A stretch of DNA of 64,000 nucleotides from Centipeda infelix ATCC 43532. GTDB taxonomy: Bacteria; Bacillota; Negativicutes; Selenomonadales; Selenomonadaceae. Positions within the stretch are counted from its first letter, which is position 1; each line of letters opens with the position of its first letter. The stretch lies in contig NZ_JH376799.1 in the NCBI RefSeq assembly GCF_000234095.1, positions 444,313 to 508,312 on the forward strand, read 5' to 3'. The notes under the pieces were generated by a model. The model was given only the letters and a program-made list of their open reading frames with translations, had not been told where the DNA came from and ran no database searches. This document shows positions 28,835 to 36,497 of the stretch, in pieces. Made by a program: the position numbers and the translations under genes.

Positions 28835-29863
28835 TTATTTTTTTCGTCCGAAGCTCGTATTCGTCGCCTTCCCATCGAATTTGTCAAAGATGTCGAGTGC
28901 CTTGCCGCAACCGAGTGCAACACAGCTCATGGGCTCGTCGGCAACAACCGTCGGCGTCCCCGTCTCACGCTGGATCAGCTCCGGCATGCCGTAGAGCAGT
29001 GCCCCACCGCCCGTCAGCACAATGCCGCGATCCATGATGTCCGCCGCAAGTTCCGGCGGGGTCTCCTCGAGCACTTTTTTCACACAGTCGACAACGCGCA
29101 TAACGGAGCCCTCAATCGCAGCAGATGCCTGTGCGGTCGAGATCGTGATATTCTTCGGCAGCCCCGTAAGAAGATCCCGTCCGCGCACATCCATCTGCTC
29201 ACGCCGCGCCGCTGTATGTGCCGCGCCGACGCGCAGCTTGATCTCCTCCGCCGTGCGCTCACCGATGAGCAAGTTAAACTCGCGCTTGACGTAGGCGATC
29301 AGATCCTCGTCGAACGTATCACCCGCGACGCGGATGCTCTCACTCGTCACAACGCCGCCGAGGCTGATGACGGCAACATCCGTTGTGCCGCCGCCGACGT
29401 CGACAACCATCGATCCCTGTGCCTCCACGATGTCGAGCCCTGCGCCCATCGCCGCCGCGAGCGGTTCCTCGATGAGCTGGATGTGTCGTGCGCCTGCCTG
29501 TTCGGCAGCCTCCTGCACGGCCCGCTGCTCCACCATCGTCACCCCCGAGGGAATACAGATCATGATGCGCGGGCGGAATACGATGCTGCGCCCGACCACC
29601 TTTTCAATGAAGAAGCGCAGCATACTCTCCGTAATGTCATAGTCCGCGATAACCCCGTCGCGCAACGGACGGATTGCAACGATATTGCCGGGCGTACGCC
29701 CGATCATCTGCCGTGCCTCCTCACCGATCGCGAGCACCTGATTCGTGTCGCGGTTCACCGCGACCACCGAGGGTTCTTTGAGGACAACCCCCTTGCCCTT
29801 GACATAGACGAGCACATTCGCCGTCCCAAGGTCAATTCCGATATCCATTGACATACCGAACAT
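28835..29863 (-). CDS. mreB: Rod-shape actin homologue MreB/Mbl
   Basis: 342 residues. Actin-fold ATPase that guides wall synthesis at the inner membrane. Phosphate loops MDIGIDLGTANVLVYVKGKGVV and MVVDVGGGTTDVAVISLGG, adenosine motif IVLTGGGALLYGMPELI. Mbl-like rather than in an mreBCD operon: no mreC follows, and flagellar genes do. AGGAGG precedes the ATG at 29863 by about 9 bases. Confidence 0.95.
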   Translation of the reverse strand: MFGMSMDIGIDLGTANVLVYVKGKGVVLKEPSVVAVNRDTNQVLAIGEEARQMIGRTPGNIVAIRPLRDGVIADYDITESMLRFFIEKVVGRSIVFRPRIMICIPSGVTMVEQRAVQEAAEQAGARHIQLIEEPLAAAMGAGLDIVEAQGSMVVDVGGGTTDVAVISLGGVVTSESIRVAGDTFDEDLIAYVKREFNLLIGERTAEEIKLRVGAAHTAARREQMDVRGRDLLTGLPKNITISTAQASAAIEGSVMRVVDCVKKVLEETPPELAADIMDRGIVLTGGGALLYGMPELIQRETGTPTVVADEPMSCVALGCGKALDIFDKFDGKATNTSFGRKK

Positions 29864-29884
29864 TTACGGCAAGCCTCCTAAACG

Positions 29885-30370
29885 TTATTTCACTTCATCG
29901 TCTGCGGTACTCTCGTCCGCCACTGACGACGGCACTGGAATGAGTGCCGCACGAATCTCCTCAAGGGATTTTTCCAAGGAGTCCCGATACTCGTCCCGCA
30001 GCGTCTCGTTATCCCATTTGCACTGCTTCCCATAGTGGAGAATACCGTCGAGATAGGTTAGCACCATCTCCGCAACATAGGAGCGCGCGACCTCGCTCGT
30101 AGTCATGTAGGACTCTTTTGTCTGCAGCTCAAACGCAATGCGGTCGATGTAGTGTTCTCCCTCGATGAGATAGGCAAGTGAACGCAAGCGCAGCCCGATC
30201 TCACGTACCGTTACGGCATCCTGTGAGTTTGCGGAGCGATCCGAGGCGATTTTTTCAAAAATCGCCCATGCCTCGTCGCAGAGTTTCCCCACTGCATCGA
30301 GCATCCGGTCACGTGCACGCTTCTTGCGCCACAGCACATCACGCACGGATGGTTTCTTCTGCTCGCCCAT
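29885..30370 (-). CDS. Conserved-looking hypothetical protein upstream of mreB
   Basis: 161 residues from the ATG at 30370, which follows GGGGGGAAG. Charged, mostly helical, no signal or membrane segment, no motif I recognise; basic N-terminus (KKPSVRDVLWRKKRARDR) and acidic C-terminus. It ends about 20 bases before mreB and is probably cotranscribed, so a role in cell shape or wall control is possible but only by position. A longer reading frame up to 30442 lacks a start signal. Confidence 0.7.
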   Translation of the reverse strand: MGEQKKPSVRDVLWRKKRARDRMLDAVGKLCDEAWAIFEKIASDRSANSQDAVTVREIGLRLRSLAYLIEGEHYIDRIAFELQTKESYMTTSEVARSYVAEMVLTYLDGILHYGKQCKWDNETLRDEYRDSLEKSLEEIRAALIPVPSSVADESTADDEVK

Positions 30371-30524
30371 GGTCTTCCCCCCGATTCCGTTACATTTCTT
30401 CCTCAGCTTTCTTATTATATGATGTTCACCCCATATCGTCAATAATTATTCGCATGGGCGCTCCCTTGCATTTCTATATGAGTTCAATGTAAAATAAAGA
30501 ATATCAACGAAAAGAGGGGGACTT

Positions 30525-31061
30525 ATGGCAGAAATTCTAAAAGAGGGCATCCGTTTATGTCTGCGCCGCGCAGAGATGGCAGACCTCGACTTTATCTGCG
30601 CACTGCAGGAGGAACGTGAGAACAGCGACTACATTGTCCCGTTCTCACGCGCAGATCACGAGACGATCATCACACAGGCACAGGCATCCATGGATATCAT
30701 TGTCGAGGAGCGCGCGAGTGGGGAGCGCGTTGGCTACCTCCATGTCACGGGACTGCTGCTCGCGTCGAAGGAACAGGAGTGGACGCACGTTGTCATCGCG
30801 AAAAAGGGGCTCGGGTACGGACACGAGGCGATGAAACTGCTAAAGGCATGGGCATTTGAGGACAGGGGTGCACATCGCGCGTGGCTCGACTGCAAGGACT
30901 ACAACGCACGTGCGCTGCACCTCTACGAGAGCGAGGGCATGGTGCGTGAGGCGCTGATCCGCGAGACGATCCTGCACAAGGAGGTCTACGAGAACCTCGT
31001 CGTCCTCGGCATTCTCGACCGTGAGTACCGTGCGCGTAAGCGCAGCGGGCTCGAATTATAA
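30525..31061 (+). CDS. GNAT family N-acetyltransferase
   Basis: 178 residues. GNAT fold with the CoA loop around KKGLGYGHEAMKLLKAWAF and the C-terminal NARALHLYESEGM block (RimJ/RimL-like). Acetylates an amine on an unknown small molecule or protein. GAAAAGAGGGGG lies just before the ATG. First gene of a plus-strand run after the divergent switch at 30.4 kb; cytidine deaminase follows 12 bases later. Confidence 0.88.
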   Translation: MAEILKEGIRLCLRRAEMADLDFICALQEERENSDYIVPFSRADHETIITQAQASMDIIVEERASGERVGYLHVTGLLLASKEQEWTHVVIAKKGLGYGHEAMKLLKAWAFEDRGAHRAWLDCKDYNARALHLYESEGMVREALIRETILHKEVYENLVVLGILDREYRARKRSGLEL

Positions 31062-31073
31062 GGAGGAAATGAC

Positions 31074-31463
31074 ATGAACGACAGCGAACTCATCGCACGC
31101 GCGGCAGAGTTCCGCAGCCGCGCCTACGCGCCCTACTCGGGCTTCGCCGTCGGTGCGGCACTCCTCGGGAGGAGCGGCAGGGTCTACGGCGGTGTCAACG
31201 TCGAGAATGCCTCCTATCCCGTCGGCATCTGCGCCGAACGCACGGCAATCGCCGCTGCCGTTGCGGCGGGTGAGCAGGAATTCGAGGCACTTGCCGTCAT
31301 CGCAGACAGCCCCGAGCCATGTGCTCCCTGTGGCATGTGCCGCCAGATGATTGTGGAGTTTCCGATCGCACGTATCATCCTCGCAAATACTGCGGGTGAT
31401 GTACGTGTCCTCACGCCTGCCGACCTTCTTCCGCACGCCTTTGGCGCAGCAGCACTGCCTTGA
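31074..31463 (+). CDS. cdd: Cytidine deaminase
   Basis: 129 residues, typical tetrameric-type length. Converts (deoxy)cytidine to (deoxy)uridine with a zinc at the active site. Zinc ligands and catalytic Glu in GICAERTAI and CAPCGMCRQ; substrate motif VNVENASYP. AAGGAGGAAATGAC precedes the ATG. Pyrimidine salvage. Confidence 0.97.
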   Translation: MNDSELIARAAEFRSRAYAPYSGFAVGAALLGRSGRVYGGVNVENASYPVGICAERTAIAAAVAAGEQEFEALAVIADSPEPCAPCGMCRQMIVEFPIARIILANTAGDVRVLTPADLLPHAFGAAALP

Positions 31464-31488
31464 ACGATAAATTGGTAGGAGACTGTTT

Positions 31489-31857
31489 ATGAAGATACTG
31501 ATTGTTGACGACTCGCGCCTCGTACGCATCAAACTCAAGGCGGAACTCTTCGACCGCGGGCATACCGTTGTCGAAGCCCGCGACGGCGAGGAGGCACTGC
31601 GGCGCATTGCGGACAAATCCCCCGATGCAGTCTTTCTCGACATCATTCTCCCGAAGCTCGACGGCTGCGAGGTACTGCGCCGTCTGCGTGCGACACACCC
31701 AAACCTCCCCGTCGTCATGCTCTCGACGGCAGCAAGCACAGAAAACATTGCGTGCGCGAGCGAAAACGGCGCACTCATGTTTATCCAGAAGCCCTATTCC
31801 GACCATGAGATCACAGCAGCACTGACCAAGATGCAGCAGTGCGTGGAGGGGCAATGA
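31489..31857 (+). CDS. Single-domain response regulator (CheY-like)
   Basis: 122 residues, receiver domain only. Phospho-acceptor D51 in VFLDIILPKLDG, acidic pair D8/D9 (IVDDSRL), switch S/T in MLSTAAS and conserved Lys in QKPYSD. No output domain, so it works by protein contact, as CheY does at the flagellar motor. It overlaps the CheX-like gene downstream, a likely phosphatase for it. Confidence 0.94.
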   Translation: MKILIVDDSRLVRIKLKAELFDRGHTVVEARDGEEALRRIADKSPDAVFLDIILPKLDGCEVLRRLRATHPNLPVVMLSTAASTENIACASENGALMFIQKPYSDHEITAALTKMQQCVEGQ

Positions 31858-32309
31858 GCGAATTTTATCAACGCTACGCCGCAACCTTTCTCACAGGGCT
31901 TGCTGACTATGCGCGTGTGACCGCCGTACTTACCACCGAGGCAGAGGATGCCGGCTACATCACGATATCGCAGCGGCTCGACGTAGACAGCAGCCCGCTC
32001 ATCGTCGCTCTCGCTGCCTCCGTGGATGCATTCTATGCGCTCGCGAGCGGTTACAGCGGTGTCTCGCTTGACGGTATGGACGAGCTTGCCGTCGACGCCG
32101 TCGGTGAGCTCTTCAACGTCATCAACGGGCATTTTTCCTCGCGGATGCGTGAGGACGGCATTGCTGTCTCCATCATCGACCCGCCGCGCCACTGCCACGG
32201 AGCAGCAGAACCTGTGGAAACCGTATTTTCACACGGCATCGCAAGTCCCGTCGGCGGGATGTACCTCATGGCGGCACATGAGGAATTTCTTGCTGCCGAA
32301 CCGCATTGA
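31854..32309 (+). CDS. CheX/CheC-like phosphatase domain protein
   Basis: 151 residues from the ATG at 31854, which overlaps the regulator stop (ATGA) and has GGAGGGGC upstream. The stretch DAVGELFNVINGHF contains the ExxN catalytic pattern of CheX/CheC/FliY phosphatases, which hydrolyse CheY-phosphate. C-terminus GGMYLMAAHEEF. By overlap it is the partner of the upstream receiver protein. Divergent; the family call rests on one motif and the context. Confidence 0.7.
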   Translation: MSEFYQRYAATFLTGLADYARVTAVLTTEAEDAGYITISQRLDVDSSPLIVALAASVDAFYALASGYSGVSLDGMDELAVDAVGELFNVINGHFSSRMREDGIAVSIIDPPRHCHGAAEPVETVFSHGIASPVGGMYLMAAHEEFLAAEPH

Positions 32310-32333
32310 TCCAATTCCTGAAAGGAGTCTCCC

Positions 32334-33422
32334 TTGACCATATTCTCACATACACTCAACTTTGACAACCTCGTCGATCTCCTCCTGGTCCCCGCGTGCA
32401 TTGTCCTCGCATCGCTCACGGTGGGCATCATCGCCGACCGTCTCATCCGCCGCTACATCGATCATCACCTCGCGGTGGAGGAGAGCACATGGAAGTACGT
32501 TCTCATCCGTTCCATGCAGGGTGTTCCCATCTTCTTCAGTTTCATCATCGGTCTCTACTGGGCGATCGATGCCGTGGAGATCTCGCCGACACTCACAAAG
32601 CTGCTCTCGTACATTCTCTTTACCAGCAACGTCTTCTCCATCACGCGCGTCCTCGCACGTACCGTCGACGGTGTCGTCACCATGTACTTCGAACGCTCGG
32701 GCAGGAACCTGCCCAAGACGACCCTGCTCAACAGCATCCTCATCGGTGTCATCTACGCCATGGGACTGCTCGTCATTCTCCAGTACTACGGCATCTCCAT
32801 CGCTCCGATCCTGACGGCGGCAGGTGTCGGCGGTATGGCGGTCGCTCTTGCCCTGCAGGAGACACTCGCCAATATCTTCTCCGGTCTCCACCTCATCCTC
32901 TCCAAGCAGCTGCGCATCGGCGACTACATCCGCCTCGGCTCGGGCGAGGAGGGGCGCGTCACGGACATCACATGGCGTTTCACCACCATCATCCCGCTCG
33001 GCGCGAGCAACACCATCGTCATCCCGAACAAGACCATCGCGGGTGCGAACATCACGAATTACAGCCTGCCTACACTGAACATCAACGTCAGCGTCCCCGT
33101 CGGTGTCGCGTATGACAGCGACCTCGCCACCGTCGAGCGCGTCACCATCGAGACGGCGAAGGAAGTGCTCTCACGCGTGGATGACAATCCGAACGCGGAG
33201 CCGCTCGTGCGTTACACGGACTTCGGCGACTCCTCCATCAATTTCGTCGTCATCCTGCCGTCGAGCCTATTCGACAACCAAGGCATCATCAAGCACGAGT
33301 TCATCAAGGCACTCACTGACCGCTACCGCGCGGAGGGCATCGACATCCCCTATCCCATCCAAACCATCATTCAGGAGAAGGCGGACGCGGAGAAAAACAA
33401 TCCACAGGACTCTGCCTCGTAA
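32334..33422 (+). CDS. Small-conductance mechanosensitive channel, MscS family
   Basis: 362 residues. Inner-membrane channel that opens on osmotic downshock. Several helices at the N-terminus, the pore helix AGVGGMAVALALQETLANIFSGLHLIL (about 160-187), then the beta domain RIGDYIRLGSGEEGRVTDITWRFT and the C-terminal mixed domain. TTG start at 32334 after AAAGGAGTCTCCC. It has one or two extra N-terminal helices compared with E. coli MscS. Confidence 0.93.
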   Translation: MTIFSHTLNFDNLVDLLLVPACIVLASLTVGIIADRLIRRYIDHHLAVEESTWKYVLIRSMQGVPIFFSFIIGLYWAIDAVEISPTLTKLLSYILFTSNVFSITRVLARTVDGVVTMYFERSGRNLPKTTLLNSILIGVIYAMGLLVILQYYGISIAPILTAAGVGGMAVALALQETLANIFSGLHLILSKQLRIGDYIRLGSGEEGRVTDITWRFTTIIPLGASNTIVIPNKTIAGANITNYSLPTLNINVSVPVGVAYDSDLATVERVTIETAKEVLSRVDDNPNAEPLVRYTDFGDSSINFVVILPSSLFDNQGIIKHEFIKALTDRYRAEGIDIPYPIQTIIQEKADAEKNNPQDSAS

Positions 33423-33442
33423 CCGCCTGTATCCGGCATAAC

Positions 33443-33589
33443 TTATCCACAAAACCCACGGTTTCTCCCTGGGGAAACTGTGGATAACTTTTTGTCCAAA
33501 GATAACCCCGCCATGCCTTTTCCCATCGGCATTTTCACCTCAGACGCACCCAATTTCCGAAAAATCCCTGTGGATAAGTCTGTGTAAAA
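33443..33589. promoter_or_regulatory. Cluster of four DnaA boxes upstream of the nrd genes
   Basis: Three exact TTATCCACA boxes: 33443-33451 (plus), 33479-33487 (minus) and 33569-33577 (minus). A fourth, TTTTACACA, fits the looser consensus TTWTNCACA at 33581-33589 (minus). The first two face each other around a GTTTCTCC/GGGGAAAC dyad. They sit upstream of a promoter for an anaerobic ribonucleotide reductase-related operon; DnaA control of nrd genes is known in E. coli (nrdAB). A replication origin cannot be excluded, but dnaA/dnaN are not here. Confidence 0.7.
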
Positions 33590-33590
33590 A

Positions 33591-33641
33591 CAACTAGATA
33601 TAGATTTCCTATTGACGAGCACCCACTAGATGTTGTATAAT
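33591..33641 (+). promoter_or_regulatory. Promoter with two NrdR-box-like sites
   Basis: -35 TTGACG (33612-33617), 18-base spacer, -10 TATAAT (33636-33641). Two related 16-base sites start 32 bases apart, about three helical turns: 33591-33606 (core ACTAGATATAGAT) and 33623-33638 (core ACTAGATGTTGTAT). The second matches 14 of 16 positions of the NrdR-box form ACACTAGATGTTGTGT as I remember it, and overlaps the -10. NrdR is the ATP/dATP-sensing repressor of nrd operons. Confidence 0.65.
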
Positions 33642-33677
33642 CCTCACGAAACGGCGCATGGTCGCCAAGAAGGAAAA

Positions 33678-33695
33678 CGCGCCGCAGACGGCGCG
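33678..33695 (+). promoter_or_regulatory. Hairpin in the nrd leader
   Basis: CGCGCCG (33678-33684) pairs perfectly with CGGCGCG (33689-33695) around a CAGA loop, just before the ribosome binding site AAGGAG of the first nrd gene. No U-run follows, so it is not a terminator. Confidence 0.5.
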
Positions 33696-33714
33696 CGAAA
33701 AAGGAGAATGCAGC

Positions 33715-33999
33715 ATGATCGTCAACGATATCAACGTCACAGTAAACGGCCTCTCGGACATCACCCCGCACGAGGTGGAGAACTATATTGCATACATTGA
33801 GGGGCAGACGCATGAGAAGCTGGATCGCCTCTCCATCACGGGGACGGACGACGGCCGTGTCACCCTCGGCTACGAGATGCGCCAGCCGAAGTTCGAGCGC
33901 GTCCGCCGCATCACAGGCTACCTCGTCGGCACCACGGATCGCTGGAACAATGCCAAGCAGGCCGAGGAGCATGAGCGTGTCAAGCACGGACTCCACTGA
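33715..33999 (+). CDS. Small protein resembling the C-terminus of anaerobic ribonucleotide reductase NrdD
   Basis: 94 residues from the ATG at 33715 (AAGGAG 8 bases upstream). The last third, RVRRITGYLVGTTDRWNNAKQAEEHERVKHG, looks like the glycyl-radical tail of class III NrdD (R-x-x-GYL ... N-x-x-K-x-x-E). The large barrel and the zinc cysteines are absent. The N-terminal part (IVNDINVTVNGLSDITPHEVENYIAYIEG) is unlike NrdD. It overlaps nrdG by 29 bases. It could be a remnant, an accessory subunit, or an autonomous radical-bearing piece by analogy to GrcA; all of these are inference. An upstream ATG at 33658 lies too close to the promoter. Confidence 0.6.
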   Translation: MIVNDINVTVNGLSDITPHEVENYIAYIEGQTHEKLDRLSITGTDDGRVTLGYEMRQPKFERVRRITGYLVGTTDRWNNAKQAEEHERVKHGLH

Positions 34000-34498
34000 G
34001 ATCCACATCTCAGGGATTGCGCGGGACTCCATCGTAGATGGTGAGGGCATACGGCTGACGGTCTTTACACAGGGCTGTCCGCGCCGCTGCCCCGGCTGTC
34101 ACAACCCCGATACGCAGCCGCTCGTCGGCGGTCGCATGACAACTGTCGGTGCGGTGCTCGCGGAGATCGATGAGAATCCACTCCTCACGGGACTCACGCT
34201 CAGCGGCGGTGAGCCCTTCCTGCAGCCGGCGGCCCTGCTCCCACTCGCACGCGGCGCACACGAACGCGGCCTTGATGTGTGGAGTTACACAGGCTACACA
34301 CTTGAGGAGCTGCGGGCGCAGAAAAACCCTGCGGTGGATGCGCTGCTCGATGAGCTCGATGTCCTCGTAGACGGGGACTACCGCGCTGAGGAACGCGACC
34401 TCACGCTGCACTTTCGCGGCTCGCGTAACCAACGGGTGATTGACCTCGCTGCAACGCGAGCAACGGGTCAGCTTACACTACGATATGCAGACGAATAA
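33971..34498 (+). CDS. nrdG: Anaerobic ribonucleoside-triphosphate reductase activating protein
   Basis: 175 residues. Radical-SAM activase that installs the glycyl radical in NrdD. Cluster motif GCPRRCPGCHNPDT (Cx3Cx2C), glycine-rich SGGEPFLQPAAL. The start ATG at 33971 has GAGGAGC directly before it; longer forms in frame run antisense to sense and lack a site. Overlaps the small NrdD-like gene, so the two are coupled. The catalytic NrdD subunit itself is not in this window. Confidence 0.93.
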   Translation: MSVSSTDSTEIHISGIARDSIVDGEGIRLTVFTQGCPRRCPGCHNPDTQPLVGGRMTTVGAVLAEIDENPLLTGLTLSGGEPFLQPAALLPLARGAHERGLDVWSYTGYTLEELRAQKNPAVDALLDELDVLVDGDYRAEERDLTLHFRGSRNQRVIDLAATRATGQLTLRYADE

Positions 34499-34538
34499 AA
34501 CAGGGAATCGGTTTTATGCCGATTCCCTGTTTTATTCG
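34492..34538 (+). terminator. Terminator after nrdG
   Basis: A near-perfect inverted repeat: ACAGGGAATCGG and CCGATTCCCTGT around TTTTATG, extended by CGAATAAA / TTTATTCG outside, with a T-rich 3' side. It includes the nrdG stop codon. Confidence 0.9.
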
Positions 34539-34554
34539 TATATCATGGAGCTTA

Positions 34555-34719
34555 TGCGCACTCCTAAGCAAACCCTAGTGGAGCAAACGGAGAAAAGCCT
34601 GCGACCCGCCCCCTGCGGATTTCTTTCGTTCAAGCAAAGCGCGTTTAAGAAGTCCGCAGGTATTTAGGCGGACAAGCAGGCGACCGTTTGTGTAACTAAG
34701 CGTTTGCGTGGAGTGGGCA
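34555..34719. ncRNA. Structured dispersed element, copy A (candidate RNA)
   Basis: Folds into one long hairpin of six helices. P1 TGCGCACTCC/GGAGTGGGCA (one mismatch); P2 GCAAAC/GTTTGC; P3 GCAAACGG/CCGTTTGT; P4 GCCTGC/GCAGGC; P5 CCGCC/GGCGG; P6 CCTGCGGATTTCTT/AAGAAGTCCGCAGG; terminal loop TCGTTCAAGCAAAGCGCGTTT. Between helices lie CCTAGTGGA and AGAAAA. A second copy at 58238-58396 keeps the loops and linkers but changes both sides of P2, P4, P5 and P6. It lies between the nrdG terminator and the convergent DUF819-type gene. Strand unknown because the element is nearly symmetric. Confidence 0.7.
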
Positions 34720-34727
34720 GGCGACGT

Positions 34728-35942
34728 TCATGCCCCGAGCATACTGCCGACGATGATGCCGATATATGTGCCGATCGCGTAGCCGAACGTGCCGACGAGC
34801 ATTGCAGGGCCCACGAGACGCGTCCACCCCTGCGAGATCGCCATGCCCGCCGCCGTCGTCGGACCGCCGATGTTCGCATTGGATGCGATGAGGATTTCCT
34901 CCAGCGGGAAGTTCAGTATTTTCCCGCCAATCAGACAGAACAGCATATTGACGACTACCATAATAAAGCAGAAGGCAAAGAGCAGCGGCGCATTCATCAA
35001 AATTTCCATGATAGAGGCGGGCACACCGATGATGAAGAAGAACATATAGATGAAGAACGTGCCAATCTCCTGTGCACCGTGCATGGAGTTTGCCTGTTTC
35101 TCAAATGTGCTCGCAAAGACAACGGACAGCAGGGTGATCCATACGTATTGGCTGCCGAGAAAGGTGCCGCACATCTTCGAGAGCATCCCCTCGTCAGCGG
35201 AGACGAGCGTCGCACATGTGCCGCCGAGGAATTTCGAGATCGTCACGACGATGACAGCGTAGGTAATGCACATCGCAATGTCGCGGAGCGAGATATCCTT
35301 GCGCCCCCAGTACGCCGCTGCAAGGGTTTTCCCCTCCTCCGAGCCCCCCCGCTTCTCAACCTCGTCGATCAGCGGATGATCGTAAATGCGACGAAAGAAC
35401 GCGTTGCCCGCGATCCCGAGCAGGATCAGAAAGTAGACCGCCATGTTGAGATTGTCAGCAACGATGGTCGACGAGATGAGCGTTCCACTGGCTTTGAACG
35501 CATCGGCAAGTGCCGTGAAGTTGACTCCGCCGCCGATGTAGGAGCCGGTCATCACCGCCGCTACCTTCGGCAACCCCTCGATGGATTTTTGCAGCAGAGC
35601 GCAGCCGATCACTGCGCCCGCGATCGTTCCGATCGACCCGACGAGGAAGATCGCGAGGAGCTGCCCCGTCTCGCGCCAGATCTTGCGGATGTTCGTCTGA
35701 AGCAGCAGGAGCGGGATCGCGAGCGGGACGAAGTATCCCCAGACGACATCGTCATAGATCGGTGCGGCAGAGGGAATGACCCCCGTATTGACGAGCGCCA
35801 GTGCAATGACAAGTGCGATCACCGCCCCCGTAAGCCGCGATGCCCACGTATAACGCTGTTCGAGGTAGATCGAGGCAGCAACTGCCGCCATCATGACAGA
35901 CAAGAGAACCCATGTGTTCTCGGGCTGAATCAGTGTATCCAT
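34728..35942 (-). CDS. DUF819 (YjcL-like) membrane protein
   Basis: 404 residues, about ten to twelve membrane helices, inner membrane. Resembles the DUF819 family of putative anion/amino-acid-type transporters: VVWGYFVPLAIPLLLLQTNIRKIW, GSYIGGGVNFTAL, ANIGGPTTAAGMA near the C-terminus. Substrate unknown. The start at 35942 follows AAGGAGTCGAC; an in-frame extension into the EamA gene has no support. Eight bases downstream of the EamA-like gene, so the two are cotranscribed. Confidence 0.85.
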   Translation of the reverse strand: MDTLIQPENTWVLLSVMMAAVAASIYLEQRYTWASRLTGAVIALVIALALVNTGVIPSAAPIYDDVVWGYFVPLAIPLLLLQTNIRKIWRETGQLLAIFLVGSIGTIAGAVIGCALLQKSIEGLPKVAAVMTGSYIGGGVNFTALADAFKASGTLISSTIVADNLNMAVYFLILLGIAGNAFFRRIYDHPLIDEVEKRGGSEEGKTLAAAYWGRKDISLRDIAMCITYAVIVVTISKFLGGTCATLVSADEGMLSKMCGTFLGSQYVWITLLSVVFASTFEKQANSMHGAQEIGTFFIYMFFFIIGVPASIMEILMNAPLLFAFCFIMVVVNMLFCLIGGKILNFPLEEILIASNANIGGPTTAAGMAISQGWTRLVGPAMLVGTFGYAIGTYIGIIVGSMLGA

Positions 35943-35950
35943 GTCGACTC

Positions 35951-36382
35951 CTAAGGAAATATTGCTAAAATCAGTCCGCCCGCCGCAATCATCGCAATCG
36001 CGATTCCATGCGCAAGGCTGACCTTTTCGCCAAAGATCATAACAGCAAGCACAACGGCAAAGACAACGCTCAGCTTGTCGATCGGAGCGACTTGCGTAAC
36101 CGCGCCGTCCTTGAGCGCCATAAAGTAGAAGAGCCACGAAAGAGCTCCTGCAATCCCACTGAGTGCGACAAAGGCAAGCGCCTTTCGGTCGGCAAACACC
36201 TGCGGCAGATCGGCGGTATGCCCCTCAGCGACAACCACACCCATGAGGAACAGTGCCATGATCGCCGCTCGCACCGCCGTCGCAGCACTACTGTCCAGCC
36301 CCGTGAGCCCGACCTTGCCGAAGATGGAAACAAATGCCGCGCACAGTGCCGAAAGCAGCGCATAGACGAGCCAAGCACTCAT
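35951..36382 (-). CDS. Half-size EamA/DMT-family transporter
   Basis: 143 residues, about five helices, one EamA domain (AFVSIFGKVGLTGLDSSAATAVRAAIMALF, then ALSWLFYFMALKDGAVTQVAPIDKLSVVFAVVLAVMIFGEK). Full DMT carriers have two such repeats, so this probably works as a dimer, like the SMR-type and YdcZ-type half transporters. Start at 36382 with GGGGG 7 bases upstream. Precedes the DUF819 gene. Confidence 0.85.
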   Translation of the reverse strand: MSAWLVYALLSALCAAFVSIFGKVGLTGLDSSAATAVRAAIMALFLMGVVVAEGHTADLPQVFADRKALAFVALSGIAGALSWLFYFMALKDGAVTQVAPIDKLSVVFAVVLAVMIFGEKVSLAHGIAIAMIAAGGLILAIFP

Positions 36383-36497
36383 CGCCATTCCCCCATTCAA
36401 AAACGTGCTTTAGTATAGCATTATTTCCCCACCGCCGCAAACACTTCTTTCAAAATATTACATAATCGTGTAGAATAGGAACGTCAGGGGGATTGCA

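Noticed and set aside
33443..33589. Chromosomal replication origin.
   Set aside because: Four DnaA boxes and a nearby switch in gene direction fit an origin, but no dnaA, dnaN, gyrB or rpmH is near, and the boxes lie at an nrd promoter. Kept only as an alternative.
35341..35350. Seven-C run in the DUF819-type gene.
   Set aside because: Too short, in a high-GC genome, to claim slippage without read data.
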